DNA from: a virus
Length of the DNA stretch: 64,000 nucleotides
IMG/VR virus record: IMGVR_UViG_3300025712_000004
Span: 33,806-97,805 of that record
Direction: 5' to 3' (one strand)
Below the pieces are notes generated by a model, which was not told the origin of the DNA, ran no database searches, and saw only the letters and a program-made list of their open reading frames with translations. The translations under genes were made by a program, and so were the position numbers. How positions within the stretch are numbered: position 1 is the stretch's first letter; each line of letters starts with the position of its first letter. Positions 24,515 to 31,597 of this stretch are shown in pieces.

Positions 24515-25015
24515 ATGTCAAACACAGATATCAAACACACTGGTCTTAAAGCACGTTTAGAAGCATTACCAAAAGAACAAGCAGCTACAGTTGGTGACTT
24601 GTTAGAATTAGCGAACATCGTTAATCACAACATCTATAAAGCTAGCGATGGTGCCAAAAAATTACAGGCAAAATTAGACCATCAAATGACCATCAATAAA
24701 GGCTTAATTGAAACTATGTCTATTATGTCTAAAAACATAACTAACATGGGTGGACGTATTGAAAGTGTATGGGACACCGTAAATGTAATCGATAAAGATT
24801 TAGATGGTGCGTATGATGACATCAATCTATTAAATAGCGAAGCCGACATCAAGTATGTGCGCCCTAGCGATTTAATAGACGAAGACGAAGTCGTATGTTA
24901 TGTTGATAAAGGTCGTGGTGATTGTACTGGCGTATGCACATTACAATTCACCGACAACGATGGTAAAGCGTACGACTTCGATATCGGTAACTTAAGCAAC
25001 TATATCGTCGAGTAA
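24515..25015 (+). CDS. hypothetical protein, 166 aa
   Basis: Not recognised. Helical N-terminal two thirds with coiled-coil character (ASDGAKKLQAKLDHQMTI; ITNMGGRIESVWDTVNVI), then an acidic, beta-rich C-terminus (FTDNDGKAYDFDIGNLSNYI). A single-gene unit between its own promoter and a strong terminator, which suggests high expression. Confidence 0.75.
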   Translation: MSNTDIKHTGLKARLEALPKEQAATVGDLLELANIVNHNIYKASDGAKKLQAKLDHQMTINKGLIETMSIMSKNITNMGGRIESVWDTVNVIDKDLDGAYDDINLLNSEADIKYVRPSDLIDEDEVVCYVDKGRGDCTGVCTLQFTDNDGKAYDFDIGNLSNYIVE

Positions 25016-25025
25016 TACTGTCTTT

Positions 25026-25057
25026 TGGTGGGGATTTATTCTCCACCATTTTTTTTT
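25026..25057 (+). terminator. rho-independent terminator
   Basis: TGGTGGGGA (25026-25034) pairs with TCTCCACCA (25040-25048), one G-T pair, 5-nt loop, followed by nine T (25049-25057). It ends the 24515 gene unit. Confidence 0.9.
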
Positions 25058-25077
25058 CTTTATAATGTGAGGTTGTT

Positions 25078-25617
25078 ATGGCTATTCCAGTTGAGGTAAT
25101 TGAAATTAAGCGCAAAACAATGGGACTATGTCACCAAGAAAGAGATATAGATTTCATGACTATGAATCGAGACATGCTACGAACAACCAATGGTATGTTT
25201 TTATCTGGCGAAGCTGCATACGATGAAGTTGTGGCCGAGCGACAAAGTAGACGAGCTGTCCACATCAGAGATAATCGAGGCCAAGATAAATTTATTGTAT
25301 GGTCTCCAGAGTTTGAAGAGTTTGTTGGAGTTGGGTTAAATATAATCGAAGAGCTTCAAGCAGAAATCAAGCAGAAAAGTCTTGACAATCACTTCTTGAA
25401 GTCGGAGCTAAACAATAGTAAAATATTAGTAGCCAGCGAAAAGAAGGCCCACGATAAAACTAAAAATTTATTGGATGGATGGCAGTCGATTGCTGAACGA
25501 TTCAAGTGTAGATTACACCGAGCAAGAAAGGTATCATTTACACTGAAGGTTGGTAGCCTTTTCGCTATATATGTTTACGGTTGTATCGTATATGTCGGCA
25601 CCGTGGGGTTATCTTGA
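25078..25617 (+). CDS. coiled-coil protein with C-terminal membrane segment, 179 aa
   Basis: Not recognised. A globular N-terminal part (about 1-95) is followed by a coiled coil (IIEELQAEIKQKSLDNHFLK...LASEKK, about 98-135) and ends in one hydrophobic segment (GSLFAIYVYGCIVYVGTVGL), giving a tail-anchored layout. The start at 25078 follows TGAGGTTGTT. The stop overlaps the next start (TTGA). Confidence 0.7.
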   Translation: MAIPVEVIEIKRKTMGLCHQERDIDFMTMNRDMLRTTNGMFLSGEAAYDEVVAERQSRRAVHIRDNRGQDKFIVWSPEFEEFVGVGLNIIEELQAEIKQKSLDNHFLKSELNNSKILVASEKKAHDKTKNLLDGWQSIAERFKCRLHRARKVSFTLKVGSLFAIYVYGCIVYVGTVGLS

Positions 25618-25865
25618 GCGTACATTTTGAGCCAATAATTGAAGTGATGCGAGTATACACCGATGGTGGTAGTTACGAGCAGAAATCCTCATTTGTTGCA
25701 GTGGCTACAATTGTATGGGACAGCGAAACCCAAGTAACTCTAAAGGGGTTGCATGGTGATGTTAATAAGAGTATACTACTTACGGTTAAAGAAGCTTTAC
25801 GTAATCGTGGCGTTACTCATTACAGACAATACCGCAATAACAGATGGCAAACCAAACCTTGTTAG
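25614..25865 (+). CDS. small phage protein, paralogue of 42212-42466
   Basis: 83 aa if the TTG at 25614 is the start. The start is favoured because VHFEP...MRVYTDGGSYEQKS lines up with VEEP...IRWYTSGSYEEKS of the minus-strand protein at 42212-42466. Further shared positions are SAV/VAV, GL.G..N and a C-terminal HY...YRNNRWQT against KIFRHGHWKT. The family is small and of unknown function. YTDGG recalls RNase H but the other RNase H acids are missing. The alternative ATG at 25647 would cut into the conserved part. Confidence 0.65.
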   Translation: MSVHFEPIIEVMRVYTDGGSYEQKSSFVAVATIVWDSETQVTLKGLHGDVNKSILLTVKEALRNRGVTHYRQYRNNRWQTKPC

Positions 25866-25874
25866 GAGTGTGTG

Positions 25875-25952
25875 ATGCGAAAACGAAAAACGAAGAGCTA
25901 CGCTGCATGCATTAAAGCAATCCAACCCAACATTAGGAAAACCGAACCATGA
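25875..25952 (+). CDS. very short basic peptide, 25 aa
   Basis: The ATG at 25875 follows TAGGAGTGTGTG, and the stop overlaps the next start (ATGA). The product begins MRKRKTKSY and is very basic. The ribosome site and the overlap are the only support; it could be a leader peptide for the next gene. Confidence 0.45.
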   Translation: MRKRKTKSYAACIKAIQPNIRKTEP

Positions 25953-26944
25953 AATTGATAATAGCCGGAGGTAGACATTTCGATGATTATCAGCTATTAT
26001 TAGAGTCGTTCGATTTTGGTGTATGTTGGGAGTTCGGTGAAGTGGATTGTATATTTAGCGGTTGTGCTAAAGGTGCAGACTCATTAGGCGAACGTCTAGC
26101 GAAAGAACGTGGTATACGAGTAAGTAGATTCCCAGCAAATTGGGATTACCATGGCAAGAAGGCTGGTATATTACGAAACGAAGAAATGGCAGAATGGGCC
26201 GATGGTCTGTTAGCGTTTTGGGACGGGGAATCTACCGGAACTAAGCATATGATTGATTATGCTAAATCTATGGGCTTAATCGTCCACGTTGTAATGTATG
26301 ATAAGGAGAAGAAAGTGGATGTACCATTAAATGTAATTATAGATTTCGAAACGGTAGATAAAATACCGACTGCGGCAGTTGCGTCTATGGCGGTTATTGT
26401 ATTCGACCCTAGCGTAGTGCAAGATTTCGACAATCTAGTAAAAAACTCGTTCCGTATAAAATTTAATTTGGCCGAGCAATATAGTATGGGTCGAACGTGG
26501 GAACAGTCGACTGTGGATTGGTGGATGGCCCCAGAACAGGCAGACGCGTTTCAGCGAGTGATTGTACCAAGCACTGACGATGTTTCTATTAATGAGCTGC
26601 CTATTAAGCTTAAACAATATCTAGACCGTATGGGATACAAACCAAACGTTGGCGAAAAGATATATGCTCGTGGTAATGCTTTCGATATGCCATTAATGGA
26701 AAATATTTTTACTTCCCTTGGAGCTGAAGCTGTGTTACCTTGGTGGGGTTATCGAGATGTTCGTACAGAAATTGACGCTATTGCGCCATACTGGAACCCA
26801 GAACATAAAGCATGGGGAAACATGAATTGCTTTGTACCGCCAGCTAGTTTTGTGAAGCATATAGATACACATGATTGTGCTATTGATGTTATAAAGATGC
26901 AATACGCACACCTTAAACTAATGAAACATTTTGGGATGATATAA
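25949..26944 (+). CDS. dexA: SLOG (DUF2493)-DexA exonuclease fusion
   Basis: 331 aa with two domains. Residues 1-~115 are a SLOG/YspA-like (DUF2493) nucleotide-binding fold: IIAGGRHFDD, FSGCAKGADSLGERLA, NWDYHGKKAGILRNEEMAE. Residues ~123-331 match T4 DexA, a 3'-5' exonuclease: NVIIDFET, FDNLVKNSFRIKFNL, TVDWW, ARGNAFDMPLMENIF, GYRDVRTEI, HDCAIDVIKMQYA. Its DEDD acids (D and E of DFET, D of FDMP, D of HDCAID) are present. T4 DexA lacks the SLOG part. SLOG domains bind nucleotides or derivatives, so a ligand-gated nuclease is a possible reading. Confidence 0.85.
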   Translation: MKLIIAGGRHFDDYQLLLESFDFGVCWEFGEVDCIFSGCAKGADSLGERLAKERGIRVSRFPANWDYHGKKAGILRNEEMAEWADGLLAFWDGESTGTKHMIDYAKSMGLIVHVVMYDKEKKVDVPLNVIIDFETVDKIPTAAVASMAVIVFDPSVVQDFDNLVKNSFRIKFNLAEQYSMGRTWEQSTVDWWMAPEQADAFQRVIVPSTDDVSINELPIKLKQYLDRMGYKPNVGEKIYARGNAFDMPLMENIFTSLGAEAVLPWWGYRDVRTEIDAIAPYWNPEHKAWGNMNCFVPPASFVKHIDTHDCAIDVIKMQYAHLKLMKHFGMI

Positions 26945-27348
26945 TGATTGAAGTTAAAATAGGTGATGTGGTTAAAGTAACCGTATCCGATACATTACCA
27001 TACGCCAACCCATACCGTAAAGGTACAACTGGCGTAGTCAAAGCTATATCTTTGTCTGGTAGAGTTGTATTGCTTAAAGTACGCGGACAGCATAATAAAG
27101 TTACTGTTCCGTTGTATCATTTAAAATTTCACCAAATACCAAAATTTGTTGTTGACATGAGAGACAGTCATGGTAATATTGTTCAAGCAAAAGTCGGTGA
27201 CCTATTTGCTGCTTATAGTTTCTCGAAGAAACGTGTTATGGTGGTTCGCATAGAATCAATCAAGAAGCGGTTTAGTTTGGATGGGTGGAAGAACTCACCG
27301 AAAGCAAGCCAATGTATATTTATAGGAGAATATCATGCAAGAGATTAA
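26944..27348 (+). CDS. hypothetical protein, 134 aa
   Basis: Not recognised. The N-terminal half looks like an SH3/KOW-type beta barrel (IGDVVKVTVSD; GTTGVVKAISLSGRVVLLKV), which often binds RNA or DNA, but no family is assigned. It overlaps thymidylate synthase by 14 bases and provides its ribosome site (TAGGAGAATATC). Confidence 0.65.
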   Translation: MIEVKIGDVVKVTVSDTLPYANPYRKGTTGVVKAISLSGRVVLLKVRGQHNKVTVPLYHLKFHQIPKFVVDMRDSHGNIVQAKVGDLFAAYSFSKKRVMVVRIESIKKRFSLDGWKNSPKASQCIFIGEYHARD

Positions 27349-28756
27349 AAAAATTATTAATAATGTTATGTTACTTGGTACATCAAGAAATACTCGTGCC
27401 GGAGTAACCACCAGTAAGTTTTTCGAAACTGTATCGTTTAACCTACAAGATGGGTTCCCTGCAGTTACTTGTAAACAATTGGCGTTTAAGTCTATGATGG
27501 GTGAATTGTTACTATTTTGTGGTGGTGTGGCAGACCGTCGATTGATGAGCGAAAACTTCAATGATTCCAATTGGGATATATGGAAGCAAGATTGTGAGAG
27601 AAAATCGAAAGAAGACCCATCAAGGTTTAATGGTTATAATATGGGCGAAATGTATCCAGAAATGTGGAGAATGCGTAGAATATCTCCCAGCGGAACAATA
27701 GAACTAAAACCACGAACAGATTTAGATTCCAACGAAACGGTAAAAGGTATACCCAGTGTTTGTGGTTTTGGTATTAATGATTATCCTGATGGTCGAAGAG
27801 AAAATCCAAAAATATATAGAATATGGATGGATATGATTATTCGATGTTATGGTTCCAGACCGCACCATAAAAAATATAGAGAAAATGGTTGTTCGGTGAG
27901 TCCTAGATGGCAATCGTTTAGAAACTTCTACAATGATGTGTTTTCGATTTCGGGTTTTCAAAGTTGGGTGGATGATAGTGGAAATTTCTCTTTAGATAAA
28001 GATTATTTTGGGTCTAATGTATATTCTAGAAATACTTGCATATTTTTAGAATCGAACATAAACAGAAAATTAAATGGGGGTGGGCAAGGTCTTCGAATAT
28101 TTAAGGTAGGTGATGATATACTATTCGGCCTACAGGAATTAGCCGATAGATTTGATACGTATAGACAACATGATTTGGTTGGTCGATTACTTAAGAGTGG
28201 GTGTGATTTTATTGAGATATATGACAGTGTGGATGTAATTTATAGACCGAAAATATTTGTAGACCAATTACAAGATGCAATTGATAAATTAATAAACGAC
28301 CCAACTGGTCGATACGCCTTAATCGATAATTGGAACATCGATTATAAGAAAAAGGCAGTGTTGGGTGCTTGCCATAATATGTTACAGTTTTATGTTAGAG
28401 ATGCCGGAGGTAAGAAATATTTAGATATGGCTTGGCACCAACGCTCTGTGGATGTATTTCTGGGCCTTCCTTTTAATATTGCTAGCTATGCAGCACTAGT
28501 ACACATATTAGCTCAAATTTGTGGGTATGAAGTTGGTATGCTGCATGGTACATTGGGCGATGTACATATTTATGAGCAACATGTAGATGGATGCACAGAA
28601 TATCTAAGCCGTGATTGTTTAGAACTGCCACAGCTATTTATTATGCCTGATGTTAATTCTCTTAGCGATTTGGAGAAATTAACCGCCAAGGATTTTTCTT
28701 TGGTTAATTATAAACATCATGGTAAAATTGCTGGTAAACTTAGTGTAGGTAACTAA
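27335..28756 (+). CDS. td: thymidylate synthase with in-frame endonuclease-like insert
   Basis: 473 aa; ordinary thymidylate synthases have about 260-290. Residues 1-~116 (FFETVSFNLQDGFPAVTCKQ; GELLLFCGG; MYPEMWRMRR) and ~306-473 (LGACHNMLQFYV with catalytic Cys 346; WHQRSVDVFLGLPFNIASYA; GDVHIYEQH) form a complete enzyme that makes dTMP from dUMP with methylenetetrahydrofolate. The ~189 residues between them replace a short linker just before the VDQLQDAIDKL helix and resemble an HNH homing endonuclease plus HTH. The frame is open throughout. No intein splice residues flank the insert, so the product is probably a single long chain unless an RNA-level event removes it. Confidence 0.9.
   Translation: MQEIKKIINNVMLLGTSRNTRAGVTTSKFFETVSFNLQDGFPAVTCKQLAFKSMMGELLLFCGGVADRRLMSENFNDSNWDIWKQDCERKSKEDPSRFNGYNMGEMYPEMWRMRRISPSGTIELKPRTDLDSNETVKGIPSVCGFGINDYPDGRRENPKIYRIWMDMIIRCYGSRPHHKKYRENGCSVSPRWQSFRNFYNDVFSISGFQSWVDDSGNFSLDKDYFGSNVYSRNTCIFLESNINRKLNGGGQGLRIFKVGDDILFGLQELADRFDTYRQHDLVGRLLKSGCDFIEIYDSVDVIYRPKIFVDQLQDAIDKLINDPTGRYALIDNWNIDYKKKAVLGACHNMLQFYVRDAGGKKYLDMAWHQRSVDVFLGLPFNIASYAALVHILAQICGYEVGMLHGTLGDVHIYEQHVDGCTEYLSRDCLELPQLFIMPDVNSLSDLEKLTAKDFSLVNYKHHGKIAGKLSVGN
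27683..28249 (+). mobile_element. homing-endonuclease-like insert in thymidylate synthase
   Basis: Residues ~117-305 of the fused protein. IYRIWMDMIIRCYG, VSPRWQSFRNFYND, LDKDYFGSNVYSRNTCIFLE and SNIN align with the 17283-17864 endonuclease (LYECWSNMIRRCYS; VEEWHKFSNFRKW; LDKDI..GRKIYSPSTCVFID; TNN). After this, GLQELADRFDTYRQHDLVGR, LLKSG looks like a NUMOD1-type HTH. The AP2-like domain is missing. The boundaries are estimates from where the thymidylate synthase sequence stops and resumes. Confidence 0.75.
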
Positions 28757-28771
28757 ATATTTGGAGGTATA

Positions 28772-28975
28772 ATGTTAAAAATTTATATAGCTAAAGGGTT
28801 ATCTACAATACAAAATTCTAATATAACAACTAAAGATATATTAATCGAAGATGTTGTGGTTACTCCAACTGGTGTATGTACTTGTAATTTTTATTATGAA
28901 TCGAATCAATACAGTTTCAGGTTTGATGTTGGTCATGAAGGTGAAGGTTTATGTATTTATGGATTTACATACTAA
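28772..28975 (+). CDS. hypothetical protein, 67 aa
   Basis: Not recognised. The start follows TTGGAGGTATA. Predicted beta-rich (VVVTPTGVCTCNFYYESNQY). The middle of this sequence loosely echoes the C-terminal part of the 24515 product (VCTLQFTDNDGKAYDFDIG against VCTCNFYYESNQYSFRFDVG), so the two may share a small domain. Confidence 0.65.
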   Translation: MLKIYIAKGLSTIQNSNITTKDILIEDVVVTPTGVCTCNFYYESNQYSFRFDVGHEGEGLCIYGFTY

Positions 28976-28989
28976 ATAAAAATAAGTAG

Positions 28990-29026
28990 TTGACAGTATC
29001 TTGGGGTCATGTATAATGGCTCCAAG
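28990..29026 (+). promoter_or_regulatory. sigma70-like promoter with inverted repeat, near-copy of 4650
   Basis: TTGACA (28990-28995), 16 bp, TATAAT (29012-29017), with arms CTTGGGGTCA (29000-29009) and TGGCTCCAAG (29017-29026). The segment from the left arm through the leader is the same as at 4660-4700 except for single changes, although the two sites are 24 kb apart. Confidence 0.8.
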
Positions 29027-29048
29027 ATAAACAAACGGAGAAAAGAAT

Positions 29049-29267
29049 ATGGTTACAACAATAGAAAAAGTTATGGTTGGTGTAGTTCTAGTATTAAGCG
29101 TTGTTATGGTGACATCATGTAATTTCGCAATCTCTGGCTTCAAGGAAATTGAAGACAGAGAACAGGCTAAGTTTGATGCGTGTATGGTTAAGAATCATAA
29201 AGAAGGCATGGACGTGAAGGCACAGTTAGAAGCTGTTAATCTATGCGACAAAATTAAAGAGCATTAA
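29049..29267 (+). CDS. small membrane lipoprotein candidate, 72 aa
   Basis: The N-terminus VMVGVVLVLSVVMVTSCNF is a hydrophobic signal ending in a possible lipobox (VTSC). The mature part is short and charged, with two Cys. It is first in an operon of membrane-related genes (29049-30935). The start follows ACGGAGAAAAGAAT. Confidence 0.65.
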   Translation: MVTTIEKVMVGVVLVLSVVMVTSCNFAISGFKEIEDREQAKFDACMVKNHKEGMDVKAQLEAVNLCDKIKEH

Positions 29268-29279
29268 ACGGAGAACGTT

Positions 29280-29624
29280 ATGAAAGAACTATCAAAGAAA
29301 GAACAACTCGAAGTAATCTTAAAGCGTAAACTTGCTACTGGTGAGAAATTACACTCACAAGATGTAATTGATATTATGGCGGTATTTAACAAGCCAGCAG
29401 ACCTTAAAGGTACCGTTATGGGTATATCTATTAAGCATGGTTTACACTCGATAGAAAATATCGGATACCACGAGCCACAATTGAGAGTTCGTGGTGTACC
29501 AGCCATATCGTATGAGGTTGAGGTTAAATTATATAACCCAACATCAGAACAATTACTTGAGGCACATAATATGATGCGCAATTCTAGAGGCCCACAAGTA
29601 GTCTCAATCAATCTGGAGGAATAG
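29280..29624 (+). CDS. hypothetical protein, 114 aa
   Basis: Not recognised. Soluble and mixed charge (LSKKEQLEVILKRKLATGEK). The start follows ACGGAGAACGTT. It lies between a lipoprotein candidate and a two-TM protein. Confidence 0.7.
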   Translation: MKELSKKEQLEVILKRKLATGEKLHSQDVIDIMAVFNKPADLKGTVMGISIKHGLHSIENIGYHEPQLRVRGVPAISYEVEVKLYNPTSEQLLEAHNMMRNSRGPQVVSINLEE

Positions 29625-29626
29625 TA

Positions 29627-30007
29627 ATGACCGGATTTGAATTTGAAGTATTAAATACGATTACTTATTTCGTATATGTAATTATCTCAATCGTGCTGTT
29701 CTTCTTGGCAAAGAAACAATGGGACGAACTAAAATGGTCTTGGTTATTTTCAGCGATTGTTATATCAACATTAGTTTCTTATAAAATGTTCTTTACTTTA
29801 TCAGAACGAACAGATATAATTAAGCAACAGTCGATAATGATGGGGCAAAGCAACCAAATAATAAATGATAAAGTACTTGACAGTTACTTAAAAGTAGCTA
29901 CAATACAACCAATCGACGAAGTAGCTCAACGTGAAGCTGAGTTACTGAAGCAAAAACAGAAAAACGAAGAACTAATTAAACAATCATTCTCAAAAGGAGA
30001 AAAGTAA
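29627..30007 (+). CDS. membrane protein, two TM segments, 126 aa
   Basis: Hydrophobic segments at about 10-30 (ITYFVYVIISIVLFFLA) and 40-57 (WLFSAIVISTLVSYKMFF) are followed by a long polar helix (QREAELLKQKQKNEELIKQS) likely to form a coiled coil. It is one base from the SPFH-like lipoprotein gene, so the two products may form a membrane complex. The family is not recognised. Confidence 0.7.
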   Translation: MTGFEFEVLNTITYFVYVIISIVLFFLAKKQWDELKWSWLFSAIVISTLVSYKMFFTLSERTDIIKQQSIMMGQSNQIINDKVLDSYLKVATIQPIDEVAQREAELLKQKQKNEELIKQSFSKGEK

Positions 30008-30008
30008 T

Positions 30009-30935
30009 ATGAAGTCACGTAATATTTTTAGAGCAATCGCAATGAGCGCAATCGTACTATTCGCATCAGCATGTTCAGACTACCGCACAATTCCGGTATC
30101 GACAGTTGGTAAAGTTGTAAGTAACTCTGGCGTATCAAAAGAAACGTACCAAGCAGGTACTCGTGACATCGGTTGGAACATGAAGTATACAAGCAAATTG
30201 GTACTACTTGATACAGCGGTTGAAATTATCCCTCTAAACTTAGATATTCGATTGAGTGACAGTCAAGAGTTAGGTATCGAATTGTTAGTGAAGACGCAAT
30301 TAGATTTAACTGATAGCGCATCAATTGATAGTATGTTTGGTTTAGTTACTCCGGTCGCTTCAGGCAACAATACACTCAAGATTCCGCTTACTCTGGTATA
30401 CGCAAAACTTGGCCAAGATTTAGCCAGACGAACATTAGTTGAAGTTGTTACGCCACAGACGTTAGAAAGCTTCCAAACCAACCGTAAAGAAATCAACGAC
30501 AAGATTGAGCAGATTATTGCCGAACGATTTAAGAATACGCCATTGAAATTATACTCTGCCACGATTAACCGCGTAGTGTACCCAAAAACGTATATTAATA
30601 GTTCGAATGAAATCAAGACCCAAGAAATGTCAGTAGCATTAAAACAAGCCGAAGAAAAAGCGAAACGTGCTAAACTGTTAGAAGAAGAAATTACCATCGA
30701 AATCGACCAACGTGTTCGACTAGCTAAAGCAAAAACAATTCGATTAGAAAATGCAGAAACATCTGCTGGCCTAAATCCAATGTTACTAGAGTACCGTAAA
30801 ATGGAACTAGAAGAAAAGCGTTTAGAAGTTGATATGGAATTTGCGAAAAACTCGGGCAAGAATGGTAACACTGTTTATTACCCAGTTGGACAAAAGCCGA
30901 CATACATCGATACTCTGATGGGCCAGAAAAAATAA
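30009..30935 (+). CDS. SPFH/band-7-like lipoprotein, 308 aa
   Basis: The signal peptide AMSAIVLFASACSD ends in a lipobox (SAC), so the mature protein begins at Cys and would be anchored by lipid. The body has the SPFH layout: IIPLNLDIRLSDSQELGIEL, VKTQL, then ..LVEVVTPQTLE, INDKIEQIIAERFKNTP and a long charged helix (KQAEEKAKRAKLLEEEITIE), as in prohibitin and HflC-like proteins. SPFH proteins form large ring-like cages on membranes. A phage role such as altering the host membrane or proteases is inference. It is last in its operon, followed by a terminator-like element. Confidence 0.78.
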   Translation: MKSRNIFRAIAMSAIVLFASACSDYRTIPVSTVGKVVSNSGVSKETYQAGTRDIGWNMKYTSKLVLLDTAVEIIPLNLDIRLSDSQELGIELLVKTQLDLTDSASIDSMFGLVTPVASGNNTLKIPLTLVYAKLGQDLARRTLVEVVTPQTLESFQTNRKEINDKIEQIIAERFKNTPLKLYSATINRVVYPKTYINSSNEIKTQEMSVALKQAEEKAKRAKLLEEEITIEIDQRVRLAKAKTIRLENAETSAGLNPMLLEYRKMELEEKRLEVDMEFAKNSGKNGNTVYYPVGQKPTYIDTLMGQKK

Positions 30936-30947
30936 TAAAATAAAACG

Positions 30948-30993
30948 TTGACACCAAGCTTGGATACATATATTATGTGTCCAAGCTTTTTTA
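30948..30993 (+). terminator. terminator hairpin with embedded promoter
   Basis: AAGCTTGGATACAT (30956-30969) pairs with ATGTGTCCAAGCTT (30975-30988) over 14 positions (one G-T), followed by a T-run ending TTATT, a typical intrinsic terminator for the SPFH operon. The same bases hold TTGACA (30948-30953), 17 bp, TATTAT (30971-30976), a promoter for the 31013 operon, so end and start overlap. Confidence 0.8.
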
Positions 30994-31012
30994 TTACCTA
31001 AAGGAAATTATT

Positions 31013-31348
31013 ATGGAACGTTTTATTCAAGGCAGTCATTTTACACAGTTAGCAATCAACATCCTATTCGATGAGGCGACACTAGAAGAAGAAATTGGGG
31101 GTGATGGTCGCAAAGGTGTATATCAATCCAAATATGTTATTAAATGCCCAGAAGGCGAATACTGGTGCTCTAAGAAGAACGTACTCAAGCCTATACCAAA
31201 AGAACTTGTAGGTTTCTGGATTATGTTGTTCGATGCTGACCTTAATCATATGAATTGGCAACAGGCACTAGATAATATGAACTGGGGCAAGTGTAAGAAG
31301 AAGGTTAAGGTTGTTACCACAGAAACATGGGTGAGGGTAAAGAAATGA
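31013..31348 (+). CDS. hypothetical protein, 111 aa
   Basis: Not recognised. The start at 31013 follows AAAGGAAATTATT behind the hybrid promoter. Basic C-terminus (GKCKKKVKVVTTETWVRVKK). The stop overlaps the next start (ATGA). Confidence 0.72.
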   Translation: MERFIQGSHFTQLAINILFDEATLEEEIGGDGRKGVYQSKYVIKCPEGEYWCSKKNVLKPIPKELVGFWIMLFDADLNHMNWQQALDNMNWGKCKKKVKVVTTETWVRVKK

Positions 31349-31596
31349 AAAAGATTACAATTACCCAATTTAAAACAGTTGACACGCTAAGTAATGTTGG
31401 TATCATACCTGCAGTTGCAGAAACATTATACCGCGACTTAGTTAACTTACGGGACCATGGCTTCTATTGTGCGCTACTAACATACAAGCTGGCGAAAGAT
31501 GGGCAATGGACCGTGTTCTTACAAAACGAATGTGTGGACGATGCTGCATTAATGAGTGTAGCCACCAGATTCATTAAACTAGTCAATGGAGAATGA
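31345..31596 (+). CDS. hypothetical protein, 83 aa
   Basis: Not recognised. The ATG at 31345 overlaps the previous stop. Soluble protein with two Cys (YCALLTYKLAKDGQWTVFLQ). Confidence 0.68.
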   Translation: MKKITITQFKTVDTLSNVGIIPAVAETLYRDLVNLRDHGFYCALLTYKLAKDGQWTVFLQNECVDDAALMSVATRFIKLVNGE

Positions 31597-31597
31597 T

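Noticed and set aside
25061-25066. Promoter at the TATAAT after the 25026 terminator
   Set aside because: No -35 box is found at the right distance and the next ATG is only 11 bases away.
25614-25865. RNase HI from the YTDGG motif
   Set aside because: The protein is only 83 aa and lacks the other acidic catalytic positions; its relative at 42212 has lost the Asp.
27683-28249. Intein in thymidylate synthase
   Set aside because: There is no Cys/Ser at a clear first position with N-terminal splice motifs, and no His-Asn before the C-terminal junction.
27683-28249. Classical group I intron in thymidylate synthase
   Set aside because: The frame is open all through and almost all of the ~570 bases encode an endonuclease plus HTH, leaving little room for an intron core; the site also differs from the T4 td intron. 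Not fully excluded without RNA data.
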